The notes under the pieces were generated by a model, which saw only the letters and a program-made list of their open reading frames with translations, had not been told where the DNA came from and searched no databases. The translations under genes and the position numbers were made by a program. From NCBI RefSeq assembly GCF_032854445.1, contig NC_088305.1, forward strand, positions 23,655,400 through 23,719,399: a stretch of 64,000 nt of DNA. The letters are read 5' to 3'. Of this stretch, positions 10,601 through 20,000 are shown in pieces. Source of the stretch: Liolophura sinensis (lineage: Eukaryota > Mollusca > Polyplacophora > Chitonida > Chitonidae). Each line of letters starts with the position of its first letter. The first letter of the stretch is position 1.

Positions 10601-11473
10601 GGCTATCATACAGTACATACATCATGTAACAAAAGAGAAAAATTAAAGATATAAGATATCAACAAAAAAAATCAGTTTTTTTAAATTTTGCAGCAAGAAT
10701 ATTTCACATTAGCAGCCAAAAAAATTGCTTGTACAAGTACCTGGATGAACGGAGTCAGCAAAGCAAAACTTAATATGGGAGTAAACAGACCAAATCATAA
10801 GATGCCATATTTATAGGTTAATGAATGAGTACCTGCTGATGTGGAATAGTTCTAAATAAGTGGCATGGAAGTGTAACGAGTTAATTTGGGAGTCAGCATC
10901 AGCCGATATTCACTCATTAACATTCTGTAATATAAATCAAAGAATTTTCTGACCTTTATGGAACTTACAACATAATATAGTCACCAAAAATAAAAATTTG
11001 ATACCATTTTAGATATTAACCCTAGTAGTAAATATTTATGAATGGCATAATGGAATGTTCAGAGAAAAAAGGTGCAGGGCACTGAATGTTGTTATATTAA
11101 TGTCTGGTTGCCACTGCACTGCTATATACACACCACATGAACGTTGCTGATAGTGACATGCAATATAAACTATGAAACAGCCATAAAAAGATAGGCAACC
11201 ATGTGTAACAAACCTGCTGTAATGCATTGACATAATGCTTGTGATACGCATCGTCATTGTCCTTTGACACTGTGAGACTTTGGATTTTCTCAGGATCGAC
11301 CACATCACGCGTGAACAGCTCGCGAAATGTTTTGGTGAGGATGTGACGGATGTCTTGTGACCTGGCCGAGGACGGACGTTCTAGATACATCGATGGTTCC
11401 TGACCACTGGACTGTGTCAGCATCTCTCCTGAAGCGTGAAACATGATGCTGGTCTGATGTGACACTGTCCTAT
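1486..11473 (-). CDS. DLEC1: DLEC1-like ciliary ASH-domain protein (5' ten exons, partial)
   Basis: Homologue of DLEC1 (deleted in lung and esophageal cancer 1), a large protein with repeated immunoglobulin-like ASH/MSP modules found in proteins of cilia, flagella and centrosomes. Ten exons join in order: 11473-11214, 10218-10065, 9402-9292, 8411-8239, 7217-6997, 5242-5160, 4864-4777, 3770-3597, 3203-3070, 1669-1486 (1582 nt, about 527 codons). All have AG/GT borders. Phases agree at every junction except inside 5160-5242, where one extra base shifts the frame. Recognisable DLEC1 blocks, in order, are SARSQDIRHILTKTFREL, AMLERHIMQAQARA, DTDLLRSHGLIVPEDY, RVLPPTTPYFSIGLG, LVAPGMSCHY, GRRPPPVL, FCLVGD, PSVFEL and MVCDNCQVK. 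The human protein is about 1750 residues, so roughly two thirds lies left of the window. The true start is unresolved: the first in-frame Met in the first visible exon is at 11444, but that exon opens with a split codon, so an upstream exon may exist. It is divergent from the CYP4 gene. Confidence 0.93.
1780..2350. repeat. degenerate GGGGCATAACTCTTTCTCTG repeat, split by a SINE
   Basis: Loose repeats of a unit containing AACTCTTTCTCTGT occur at 1785-1915, again at 2310-2350, and resume after the SINE at 2718-2755. The 1920-2310 stretch between has no recognised feature. Confidence 0.55.
2355..2717 (+). mobile_element. tRNA-derived SINE, CACTCACT-tail family, full length with target-site duplication
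   Basis: The head carries a tRNA-like A box (TAGCACAGTTGGTAGAGCG) and a B-box-like GGATCAATCC. The body ends in TGACGTTAAACCCCAAGCAC followed by CACT repeats. The 13-bp CTCTGTGTAATGA flanks it exactly (2342-2354 and 2718-2730), a clear target-site duplication. It lies in a DLEC1 intron opposite to the gene. Confidence 0.92.
2850..3113 (-). repeat. 93-bp tandem triplication of an exon end and its splice donor
   Basis: Two near-identical 93-bp units and an older diverged third run from about 2850 to the 3' end of the exon at 3070-3203. Each newer unit holds the last ~40 bases of that exon (AACTTTAAG) and a GTAAGT donor, at 3069 and again at 2976. The oldest copy has lost the donor consensus. 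Confidence 0.9.
3070..3203 (-). CDS. DLEC1: DLEC1 exon i
   Basis: 134 nt, acceptor TTTTTCGGGCAG, donor GTAAGT, phases 1 to 0. It encodes LPPELDVGFCLVGD... and ...GRFCLMPTSFWPATNFK, the next ASH strand region. The last 40 or so bases plus its donor are duplicated downstream (see 2850-3113). Confidence 0.94.
3597..3770 (-). CDS. DLEC1: DLEC1 exon h
   Basis: 174 nt, acceptor CTCCTTACAG, donor GTGAGT, phases 1 to 1. It encodes QFPGEQGLVAPGMSCHYTIR, a DSLGDYDD segment and QGRRPPPVLS, the core strand region of an ASH/MSP module with the usual APGM.C.Y...F.PD.LGD.DD spacing. Confidence 0.95.
3775..4745. repeat. degenerate minisatellite (GAGCTTAATACAGAGGGAAAA)
   Basis: Nearly the whole intron between DLEC1 exons g and h is made of imperfect 20-30-bp units with the core GAGCTTAATAC followed by GAGGGAAAA. 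Period and sequence wander, so it is old. Confidence 0.9.
4777..4864 (-). CDS. DLEC1: DLEC1 exon g
   Basis: 88 nt, acceptor TTGTCACAG, donor GTAAGA, phases 0 to 1. It encodes MTLELKNVTTVLRPCRVLPP and then TTPYFSIGLG, the ASH-domain pattern L.N.T......R.LPP.TPYF, very close to vertebrate DLEC1. Confidence 0.94.
5160..5242 (-). CDS. DLEC1: DLEC1 exon f, carries a +1 frameshift
   Basis: 83 nt, acceptor CTTTTCAG, donor GTAAAG. It reads HKEPSVVFLASPPVVTFSQ in frame with exon e, as DLEC1 should at the start of its first ASH-like region. The GGG at about 5172-5174 (seen as CCC on the plus strand) has one G too many. With it, the conserved GQVYE falls into the next frame and the exon is 83 instead of the 82 nt needed to meet phase-0 exon g. 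Either a sequencing or assembly slip, a broken allele, or use of an in-frame GTAGGG donor a few codons earlier that would skip VGQVYE. Confidence 0.8.
5490..5895. repeat. 51/50-bp minisatellite, 8 copies
   Basis: Eight nearly perfect copies of a unit beginning TTTGCAAAGGTGTGTATTCA. Copies 1-4 and 8 have CAGACG (51 bp), copies 5-7 have CGACG (50 bp). The 51-bp period leaves a spurious open frame on the plus strand. It lies in a DLEC1 intron. Confidence 0.97.
5896..6559. other. DLEC1 intron, nothing recognised
   Basis: AT-rich intronic sequence with no exon, repeat or RNA structure that I can support. Confidence 0.4.
6560..6843 (-). mobile_element. tRNA-derived SINE, reverse orientation
   Basis: It reads tail-first on the plus strand: an ATTTATTT run, diverged TTACTTAAGAATATTTC, GGCAGTCAGCATTATGGTGG, then the head ending GCCACGCAGGCCCC. 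Old copy, many substitutions. In the intron between DLEC1 exons e and f. Confidence 0.85.
6997..7217 (-). CDS. DLEC1: DLEC1 exon e
   Basis: 221 nt, acceptor TGTGTTGCAG (a second AG three bases on would start it at 7214), donor GTAGGG, ends in phase 2. It encodes LWQNHLPTEQREVDKRDMA and ...NPRHIPPSAPPGGRSL, matching the DLEC1 stretch with the pattern NHL.P.RE.D and NPR..PP...GG.SL. Confidence 0.92.
7335..7640 (-). mobile_element. SINE of the GTAAGTGTTTGCCTTGGAG head type, reverse
   Basis: On the minus strand it opens with a tRNA-like head, GGTGACCCAATGGTGTAAGT, and a B-box-like GGATCAAACC. A body shared with the element at 27355 follows. The 3' tail is truncated. In the intron upstream of DLEC1 exon e. 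Confidence 0.65.
7641..8094. other. DLEC1 intron, nothing recognised
   Basis: Intronic sequence without a supportable exon or repeat. Confidence 0.4.
8095..8200 (-). mobile_element. SINE 3' fragment, reverse
   Basis: Diverged tail and body of the common SINE (TTTTATGCCATACCCAA, ATATGACAGGGGCCAGCATT). Head absent. Confidence 0.6.
8239..8411 (-). CDS. DLEC1: DLEC1 exon d
   Basis: 173 nt, acceptor TCTGTCACAG, donor GTAATG, ends in phase 0. The product (TGLPSYLEQTLSSSQRTYQR...) is Ser/Glu/Asp-rich and poorly conserved. It is placed by open frame, splice sites and matching phases on both sides. Confidence 0.82.
8412..8999. other. DLEC1 intron with poly-T tracts and a possible old SINE end
   Basis: Contains T-runs at 8461 and 8526. 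At 8750-8835 a relic reads GCGAGAGCTGGATTTGAAC ... GATCTGAGCCACAGAGGCCC, resembling the head end of a reverse SINE. Confidence 0.45.
9000..9226 (-). mobile_element. tRNA-derived SINE, reverse, diverged
   Basis: Tail (ATTTATTTCAAGATTATTTC), GGCAGCCAGCATTATTACAG, the region AGCATGAGCTGGACTTGAAC, and a decayed head ending GAGGCCCC. In the intron between DLEC1 exons c and d. Confidence 0.85.
9292..9402 (-). CDS. DLEC1: DLEC1 exon c (no Met, short)
   Basis: 111 nt, acceptor CCCATTTCAG, donor GTTAGG. It was found by translating between exons b and d: DTDLLRSHGLIVPEDYSTRE matches the DLEC1 segment around SELLRKHHLISPEDY. It begins with two codon bases and ends with one, so it fits exactly between its neighbours (phase 1 to phase 1). 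Confidence 0.9.
9791..9965 (+). mobile_element. SINE fragment with internal deletion
   Basis: Head part (GTTAGCATGTCAGCAAGGCG, CTCACCAATGTGG) is joined to body and tail (CACAATGCTGGCTGCCATCG, AAGTGAAATATTCTTGAG) with the middle missing. Confidence 0.75.
10065..10218 (-). CDS. DLEC1: DLEC1 exon b
   Basis: 154 nt, acceptor TATTGTCAG, donor GTGGGC, phases 0 to 1. It encodes a charged helical segment, probably coiled coil, starting IYQERERRMAECAMLERHI; the LERHI.QA.ARA pattern is the strongest DLEC1 signature here. Confidence 0.92.
10219..11213. other. DLEC1 intron, nothing recognised
   Basis: AT-rich sequence with short A/T runs and no exon or known repeat visible. Confidence 0.45.
11214..11473 (-). 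CDS. DLEC1: DLEC1 exon a (first visible exon)
   Basis: 260 nt; acceptor TTTTGTAG, donor GTTTGT. It enters in mid-codon (2 bases) and leaves in phase 0. It encodes the conserved N-terminal block RPSSARSQDIRHILTKTFRE and ends ...VNALQQ. A Met at 11444-11442 is the first possible start inside it. A GTAAGT donor-like site at about 12048 on this strand could end a 5' exon, but I see no convincing coding sequence there. Confidence 0.88.
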
Positions 11474-12479
11474 CTACAAAACATAGAGCACAAAGTGAAT
11501 CATGCTGGCAGATTTTAACAGTTCTGTTTCCTGAAATCTGATAGATACAGTCCCAGCTCAAATCAGAAGAACTTTATCCAGATAATAATATAAGCCAGCA
11601 TGTATAGCAAATTTGGAACTGCTGTGTGAAACGCCATGTTTTCTGTAGTGTTCACGTCAGTGAAACAGGCTATTTTCAGTTCAATGTCATGAATACCAAA
11701 AATCTGATCAAAGACAGCTCCAGTTTTAGGTCTAATTACATTTTCACACCCTTTTGTGTCCTACCTCATTCTTTGTTTATTTTCTTCTTTAGTAAACTAG
11801 CATGGAAATCAGAAATCCAGTGCATTTATCCTAAAATTTACTAGTATGATGTGTTAGAATGGTCCCAGAGCGTTCAACTAGAAATCTGCCAGGTAGCACC
11901 TGCAAGGTTTAAAGAGAAATCATTGATAACTTATTGGGTGCCCAGATACCGTTCTGGTTGTAAATCGATTGTACTTTTCGTTTAGTAACGGCACACGATG
12001 GCTCGTATTAGCTACATTTTGGTTTGCTTTAGTCATTTTACCTTCAACTTACAAAATTAGAAAGTTAGAAATGTCTGCAGATGGCCCTGAAATCAAACCG
12101 ATTCTTCACTGATCCCTGCGTTCGTTTGTTTCTTTCCGCATTTGTATCCAAGCCTTTTCCCGTCTTTAAACACATAAGAGTAGTGTACACAGAGTACTGT
12201 CCCCTGGCTACAAATGAAAACGTAAACATTGTAAATTTAACGATATTTACGTCTTCAGTAATAACCTATTGAGACTTGAAGTGTTAATTTTGTCTGTTGA
12301 TATGAAAACGACGAATTTTTTTCCCATTAATTATCAGGATGACACTTGAAGGTGATTTATATGCTTATAACTGTTCGGATTTACGTTTAAGTTCAGAATT
12401 CGGATAGACCCAATGAAACTTTGCACGCAACAACGCACTTGGAAGGAGAGTCAGGTAGAAACCCATGAACATCTTCATG

Positions 12480-12625
12480 TTACCTCAGGTTCCCATGTGC
12501 GACCAGAGGGGAGGCCAGCATTAGCTTGACTTGAACTCACAGCGGTAGCGCTGACATGATTGCATGGTGAGAGGCTCATGAGTCCTTGGTACGCTAACCA
12601 CTCAGCCACTGATCGAGACCCCCAT
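12480..12625 (-). mobile_element. SINE head fragment, reverse
   Basis: Shows AGCTTGACTTGAACTCACAG, GTGAGAGGCTCATGAGTC and the head end CTAACCACTCAGCCACTGAT. Tail missing. Confidence 0.75.
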
Positions 12626-12689
12626 AGGCCTACACTTTTGATTGTGATTTTTCACGGTTCAAATTTTAGATGACAGTGAATGCAGAACC

Positions 12690-12935
12690 GATCAGAGCGG
12701 TGCAATGACCCAGGAGCCTCTCACCAATGCAGTCGCTGTGAGTTCAAATCAAGCTCATTCTGGGTTTCTCTTCGGCTGTAGCCTACATGGGATGATCTGT
12801 CAACAGCCTGTAAAGAGTTGTCGCTTTCCCTCAAGCTGTGCCGAGTTTCCGCCCACCATAATGCTGGCCGCCGTGATATAAGTGAAATATGTTCTGTAGT
12901 ACGGAGTAAAACACCAATCAAATATTAAATAAAAA
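12690..12935 (+). mobile_element. tRNA-derived SINE, 5' truncated
   Basis: GCAATGACCCAGGAGCCTCT, GTCGCTGTGAGTTCAAATC, CATAATGCTGGCCGCCGTGA and the tail CACCAATCAAATATTAAAT are present; the A-box end is missing. Confidence 0.85.
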
Positions 12936-13174
12936 TATACTTATAATCAAATGCGGAGAAGATGATGTTTAAATACAACTTTTCACATTGCAAAAGATGC
13001 AATAAGATGGGCATCTTTAATTTGTATTTCTGTATTTTCATAACTCGATCTGTCATACAGTGGGCTCATACTAATTATGCTAACAATAAAATCTGTAAAT
13101 CATCACAAGTGCCACAAGTAATAAGCTTTGAATATTTACTACAGCTCACCACCAAACTCTCATTTAGGCTATAT

Positions 13175-13312
13175 GCAACAACCTGCAAAGGGTTGTAGGT
13201 TTCCCTCAGGCTCTACCCGGTTTCCTCCCACCACTATGCTGGCCACTGTCGTATAAGTGAAATATTCTTGAGTACAGCGTAATACACCAATCAAATAAAT
13301 AAATAAATAGGC
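13175..13312 (+). mobile_element. SINE 3' half
   Basis: Begins within CAACCTGCAAAGGGTTGTAG and runs through GTATAAGTGAAATATTCTTG to an AAATAAATAAATA tail. Confidence 0.85.
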
Positions 13313-13885
13313 TTTATGACATAAGGCTGTGACATCCGTAGGCCTATATCACAAGCATGACAAGTAGAAAAATCACCTGTTTAACATTATCAAATATACA
13401 CTTGTCAAACACATATACACGGTTCACTTCGGTTCTCTCCAGTTTATTTCACACATAAAAATATGTGATGCCTGAATATATAGGATGCCTGAATATATAG
13501 GATGCCTGAATGTATTTGAGACTGCAGACATTCACGCATTTGCCATATCACTAGAATCTAAATGCCTTCTGGCAGCGAGAATATTTTGTTATCAACATCT
13601 TACAACCTAACACAAAAACTCCAAGACATGAAAGATAAAAGGTCAAAACCGTGCTTCGTTTCACATTCACAATTTATGTCTGCTGTGCAGATTGTTCTGT
13701 TGTCTAGCATACTGTAATTTCATGTTATTCCTCAGAATATTTTCCATTCTTCTTATGGTGTGTCTTTCCATGTTATCTGTCATCTCGTCCTCTGCAGTCA
13801 TGCTATGCTCTGCCACAGGCGGGTGAAGTGTTTTTTTTTTTTTTTGGTTTCATTATTCAGGCTTGAGCTACATGTAGGTCGCAAG

Positions 13886-14050
13886 ATGTCTGTTGGCTAT
13901 AGTATTCTGGTTGTTGCGGTGACTGGATTTTTGGCATGGGCACTCTTCAAGCTATTGCCAGCATTGTTATCTCTAAAAGCCAGGAACAAGGCTATGGCCA
14001 AATTCCCATTCAGAAGTCCAGTTCACTGGTTGATGGGAAATATACCACAG
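13886..14050 (+). CDS. CYP4: CYP4 exon 1
   Basis: Residues 1-55: start [20 protein letters not shown], the hydrophobic signal-anchor, then the linker to HWLMGNIPQ. Ends in phase 0 at ACCACAG with donor GTAGGT. This junction is repeated many times in the following intron. Confidence 0.93.
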
Positions 14051-17000
14051 GTAGGTAAAAGATGTGCCACAGGTATTTTAAAGGTATGTGTACCACGGCA
14101 CGGCACAGTAAAAAATAATTAGTGTACCACAGGTTAAAGACAGAGATGAATAACCTAGTACTACGATATACATGTACGTGTGCCACAGGTGGTAAATGTG
14201 TACCAAAGTTAGGATCTGCTTATGTGTACCACAGGTAGATTAAAGACACATGCCACAGGTGGTAAATGTGTACTGTAGCTAGCGTAATCATGTGTACCAC
14301 AGGTAGGTTAGAGATGTGCCACGGGTGGTAAATGTGTACCAAAGTTACGGTAAGCTTATGTGTACCACAGGTAGAATAAAGACACGCGTTACAGAAGGTA
14401 ATTGTATACTAAAGCTAACGTAAGTATATGTGTACCACAGGAAGATTAAAGACACGTGCCACAGGTGGTCAGTGTGTACCAAAACTAGGGTAAGCATATG
14501 TGTACCACAGGTAAATTGAAGACTCATGTGCCACAGGCTTGCACTATGTGCCACAAGTTGGTAATATGTGCCACAGGTTGGTAATATGTACCAAAGGTGG
14601 GTTTAATTGTAAAGATACCTATACAGTGTACCACAGTTAGGTGTATATCTATTTCATATATGGCAATAGTTGGTAATATGTGCCACAGGTTGGTAATATG
14701 TACCAAAGGTGGGTTTAATTGTAAAGATACCTATACAGTGTATCACAGTTTGGTGTATATCTATTTCATATAGGGCCAACATATGTAAATACAGTAGATT
14801 TGTGAACATGTACATTCCTCAGGTACATGCATTACACGACATTTATTTCAAATGTACTTTAGTATGGCATTGAACAGCAGTCAGAGGAGTAATCAGGTAC
14901 CGGTATATGAATGCTGTACTGAAGAATGTCTCTATCTATATCGCTGAGCGAACCTCCATAGCTGAGGTGGTTAGCTTGTCAGCTTGGCACAATGACCTGG
15001 GAGCCTCTCACCAATGTGGTCACTTCCACTTGGTCTGTTAGTGGGAGTGTCTGTAAGCAACCTGCAGTTAGTCATGAGTTTCCCATGGACTACATGTATT
15101 TCCATGAAATATTCTTGAGTACAGCAAATCAAATATCAAACAGATAAATAAATATATCCCCTAGGCACGGTCTGCCGAAGGCTACCTGAAGTTCTGCACC
15201 GAGATGATGTTAGAACATGGCCGTGCCTTCTCCATGTGGTTCAGTACTACCCCTCTCCTGTACCTCTGTCACCCTGACACAATCAGAGAGGGAATCAAGA
15301 ACACCGAGGCCAAACCCAGATCTGGCCTGCTCAAAGGCTACGCCATGGTGGAACCCTGGATAGGTTAGTCAGTAGGATTAGGTGAACAGATGGATGGGCA
15401 ATATGTGGTGCTGTGGTTTATCGTAACTTGGCAAGTTTTACGAATATGAGGGTTGAAAGTTTTTGAGTTTTTGTCATTTCTAGTCAGTTGGTCAGTTAGT
15501 CAAAGGATAGTCTAGGAATTTGAGGAGTTGATGAGTGGATGAGTTTGGTTAGCTAGTTAATTTGAAAGGGTAAAAAATAAGTCACGTGTTAAAATGACAT
15601 TTAGAGTGGGTCTGTTTAGTAAGATTTATAAATGTGTCTAATAAATTGGTTATCTCATCTTAGAAAAATAACCTTCTGGAGAAAGAATACTGAAATAAAA
15701 TATGTGTTCATTGAAATAATTTTGAATTATTTCATAGGTGAAGGCCTTCTGTTAGCCTCGGGAGAGAAGTGGGAACGAAACCGAAAGTTGTTGACTCCAG
15801 CTTTTCATTTTGATATTCTCCGTCCCTACATCAAAGTTTATCAGGAAGCAGCGGAAAAGTGCTCAGTATGTAACCAATGAACCCACTGTAAATCCAACCA
15901 CCATTAGAAATCAGTAAAAAGGTGTCTTGCCTTTGAATCCCTAGAACACACAAGGTGGGGGATCAAACCCAGCATTGAACTCGGAATTTGCTGATTCCTT
16001 TTCTCACTATTTGTGAGGTCATGGTGACAATAAGCATCAAAATTTCATGTAACAGTAAACATCATGTGTCTTACACCAATCTGATATGTCAGAAGTGGGA
16101 AAGATGCCAGGGGCCTCCGTTGCTCAGTTGGTTAGCGTGCTAGCGCAGCGTAATGATCCAAGAGTATCTCACCAATGTGGTCACTGTGAGTTCAAGTCCA
16201 GCTCACACTGGCTTCCTCTCCGGCCATATGTGGGAAGGTCTGCCAGCAACCTGCGAATGGTCATTGTTTTTTCCTTGGGCTCTGCCCAGTTTCCACTCAC
16301 CATAATGCTGGCTGCCGCCATATAAGGGAAATATTCTTGAGTACAGCATAAAACACCAATCAAATAAATAAATAAATAAATACAGTAAGATACAGTGAAG
16401 TGGTTGCATCGTTTAGCCTGGGCACTCTGGTTTCCTCCATCAATACATCCATAAAACTAACTGCTTTCGTGTAAGTGGAAAATTCTTCAATATGGTATTA
16501 AACTACAATCAGATCAAATCATAAAGATCAATATGTATTGTCCTTTAATCTCCAGCAAAATAAATAAATAAAAAATTTCTTTTCAGAATAATTTTAAAAA
16601 GCTGATCGCAAAATCAGACAGTGACAGTGTGGAAGTTTCAGAACCTCTTGGTTTATGTACTCTGGACATCATGCTGACGTGTGCTCTGTCATTCCAAACA
16701 GACCTGCAGGAAAATGGGTGGGTACTAAAAGCTTCAGACAGGTCTGTTAGGATGTAAGAATAATAAGATTTATACATACTGAGGTATATTTAGTGATAAG
16801 GGCGAATTCGCAATAACTGCAACACCACACAAAAGGTTCATAGGTATATTAGGTGTGATTGTCAGCTTGGCGGACGTGTATTGATTGGGGCTAATGATGA
16901 GCACAAATTTGACCAGTCACTCCATGTTACAGATGATCAACCATCTGACTGACAGAGAGCTCTGCCCGCTTTCTGCCAACCTTAATTCTGGCCGCCGTCA

Positions 17001-20000
17001 TATAAGTGAAATATTCTTGAGTACTGTATAAAGCACAAGTCCGATAAATAAAAAATTTTAGTTGCAGTTTGCTCAAATTTATACAGTTGTAGTTTCTTTA
17101 AAGCACAAGACAATACCTGGCTAAGGCGAAAGCTTTATTATTTTAATGACATTTCACCGAATAACATGTAGAACAAAATGTCAATACTGCACAGTTTTCT
17201 TGTGTGAATCGAGGCAGGCATCTGGAGAATTTTATCCAATCAAACATGTTGCTATCAGATTATGCAGCCTGAGCAGTATCGTAGCCTTTACCTGCTCACT
17301 CCATGAAGTGACATATGATAACACAGAACTACTGCAGAAGACATCATTTTGAGATCGTGTAAAACAATTTAGTTACGTATAGCCAAGGGGCTACTTCACA
17401 CAGTGTAGTGGGACAGGTTTGTATCATTTACGGGCCACCACAGACATAAAATTAGTTGATTTACAAATCGTGTAATATTGAATAACGTTATCACAAATTA
17501 TGTCAGTCAATAGCATACCATTTTGGCCCAAACCACATTCATCTCCCCAGGTAGACCTAGGCCTACTCAGATATGCTGTGCAAATTATACAAATACAGTT
17601 TTGTCATTCATTTTATCATTTAGTCAGCAGTTTCTAAATAACAAATATTAGAGTCAGTGAAAAATTCGTTAGAGATGCACAAGGTTGATGGGAATGAGAA
17701 GACAGCATCTCTCCAGACAATGCTTGAAATTGATTAAATCTTATGAAATAATTTTTTTTCTCTAAATTTACAAGAATTGAAATATTTAACTTTTGCTCCT
17801 TTATCTTTCTTGGATAGAAGGGATGATTTTTCTGTTTTCTTTTATAAAATACAGTAAAATTATTGAAACGTTGTATTCAAGCCACGGGGCTTCTGACATC
17901 TGTGATAACTTTGTCAGCACTGCTCTCTAAACTGAAGCATCAAATTCAGCGATAGTGAAATGCCTAGATCAACCTCAGTGGTGCTTACATTTATTTCCAT
18001 TTCTTTTGGAACTCTGCATATCTAGTTGTACAACAGTTCTATTGTAATTTCATAAATATTAATAAGGGTCAAAATCACCAGCACATCCCCTCCGTACGCT
18101 TTGACCTGACCGGCTCCGATAACACAGTTGGTAGAGCATCTGGTTCGGAAGCGGTAGATCCAGGGTCAATCCTGGGTCGAGTCACACCTAAGACTTTAAA
18201 AGAGGAAGTTTCAGCTTGCTCACTTGGTGTTTAGCATGAAGGGATATTGCAACGACTGGTTGACCCGTATCAGTATAATGGCTCAGACATGCCTTCGGTA
18301 AGGCGTCTCAATGAAGCAGCACTAGATAAAAGAGCGGTGGAAATTCATACTGCAACAAGGAGAAACATTACATGCACTCTAAGGATTCCTTCGTCATCAT
18401 ATGACTGAAAAATTGACACTCACTCACTCGGACCTGAAGCAGGAATACCCCAGCCATGCATGTTTAGGCTACCTAAACTGTAAATGCAGCCTTACTATAT
18501 CAACAGTTCAAACAGTGGAAGAATTATCCTTCCAGTATGTCCAATTTCATAGAAAGCTATTTATCACTTGTACCTTCATCATCTAAGTCCACAACTTTTA
18601 ACTGCCATAGGTCACTGCTTTGAATATAACACGGACAATAACTTCAGAGAGCTAGAGTAAACGTGACGTCACCTTACTGTGGTTAATGGAAATGCACTGA
18701 AGCTGTGTGAAGAGGGTGTTAAGTGTGCGCTCAAAACCCACAGATGACTGGCTCAAATACCCAGCTGGTAAACCAATCAAGGTCACACTTGACCTTAACT
18801 CACAATAACCATGGAAATAGCAAAATGTATTTATTATTTAAACATCAGTGAAATCCCAATATTTCCTTCACTGATAAAAATGATATCTTCACTATTTAGA
18901 TATCACTTTTGTTATTACATTTTGCTATTACACTGCTGGAGACCTTGAACCTTCGTGGACCGCATCACAAGGCTGTGCACTTCTGTTCATGTGCTTAATT
19001 TACACAAATACCTACATTGCATTAGCATTAAGCACCTTTGTAGAATGTATAATTACTTAAAGACAGCATTTAAAACTGTAAAAAGTTTTTGTGAGCACGG
19101 ACATGAACAAAATTGCAGCGCGTATGAATAGAATCAGAAATACAAAGAAGATGGCACATTGTTTATTTCTTTCACGGATGCAACAGATAAACGGATAGGC
19201 ATTTATATACATGTAGAGAAAAGGTCAGGATATAAATAATAAATACAGTATTGTACTGTGAAGGTTGAATACCATAAATATTGTTCTCATGAAAGGTAGA
19301 AATGATAACCACTCGACGCTTCGCGGCTCCTGGGTCATTACTTCCACCTCTCACTCAAACAATATTTATGGTATTCAACCTTCACTGTGCACTATCCTCT
19401 ATGAGCTACACAGATACATGTATATGTGAATATACTGTGCTCAGTCATTTTCCTTTTTAGAGGGCCGGGGCACACTGATACTCTATGAATGGTATATTAA
19501 TCAAAAAAAAGCATACACCTGCAAAGTTTTTGTTTATTTTCTATTACAGATATTAATTTTACACACCAAAAAACGTGTATGTCATGTAGATGAGATACAT
19601 GAAAATGAAGTCATCTCTGCTAGTCAGTCACACATTAACTCACCAGATTCTCTTGTCAGTCTTAGTTGTCTCTACTATTCAGTTATTTATTAACTCACCA
19701 CACTCTCTTGTTAATCTTAGTCGTCTCTACTAACTAGTCAGTGATATATTAACTCACCAGACGCTCTTGTCAATCATAGTCATCTCTAGTAGACTCTCAC
19801 ATATTAACTCACCAGACTGACACATGAATGACACATGTTTTGAAAATCAGTTATTAATAGTGCTTACTGTTTTCAGGCATCCTTATGAAAAGGCTGTTGG
19901 ACGACTGATGGAACTTGTCAGAGAACGTTCAGTGTAAGTACACATACCAGCGTATTTGTGTACGCTCAGTGTAAAGTACACATACCAGCGTGTTTGTGTA

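Larger units (their letters stand above)
11474..13885. other. divergent intergenic region between DLEC1 and CYP4
   Basis: About 2.4 kb separates the first visible DLEC1 exon (minus) from the CYP4 start (plus), so both promoters should lie here, along with any 5' non-coding exons. SINE fragments occupy much of 12480-13312. Three ~17-bp GATGCCTGAATATATAG copies lie at 13467-13520 and a poly-T at 13830-13846. I could not pin down a TATA box or CpG island. Confidence 0.6.

Noticed and set aside
14345-14706. Minus-strand frames with repeated [12 protein letters not shown] motifs
   Set aside because: Complement of the intron-1 donor-derived minisatellite; no independent coding evidence.
16108-16200. 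tRNA-gene-like sequence with A and B boxes
   Set aside because: It is the head of a SINE; it lacks a cloverleaf with paired acceptor ends, and the body and tail follow directly.
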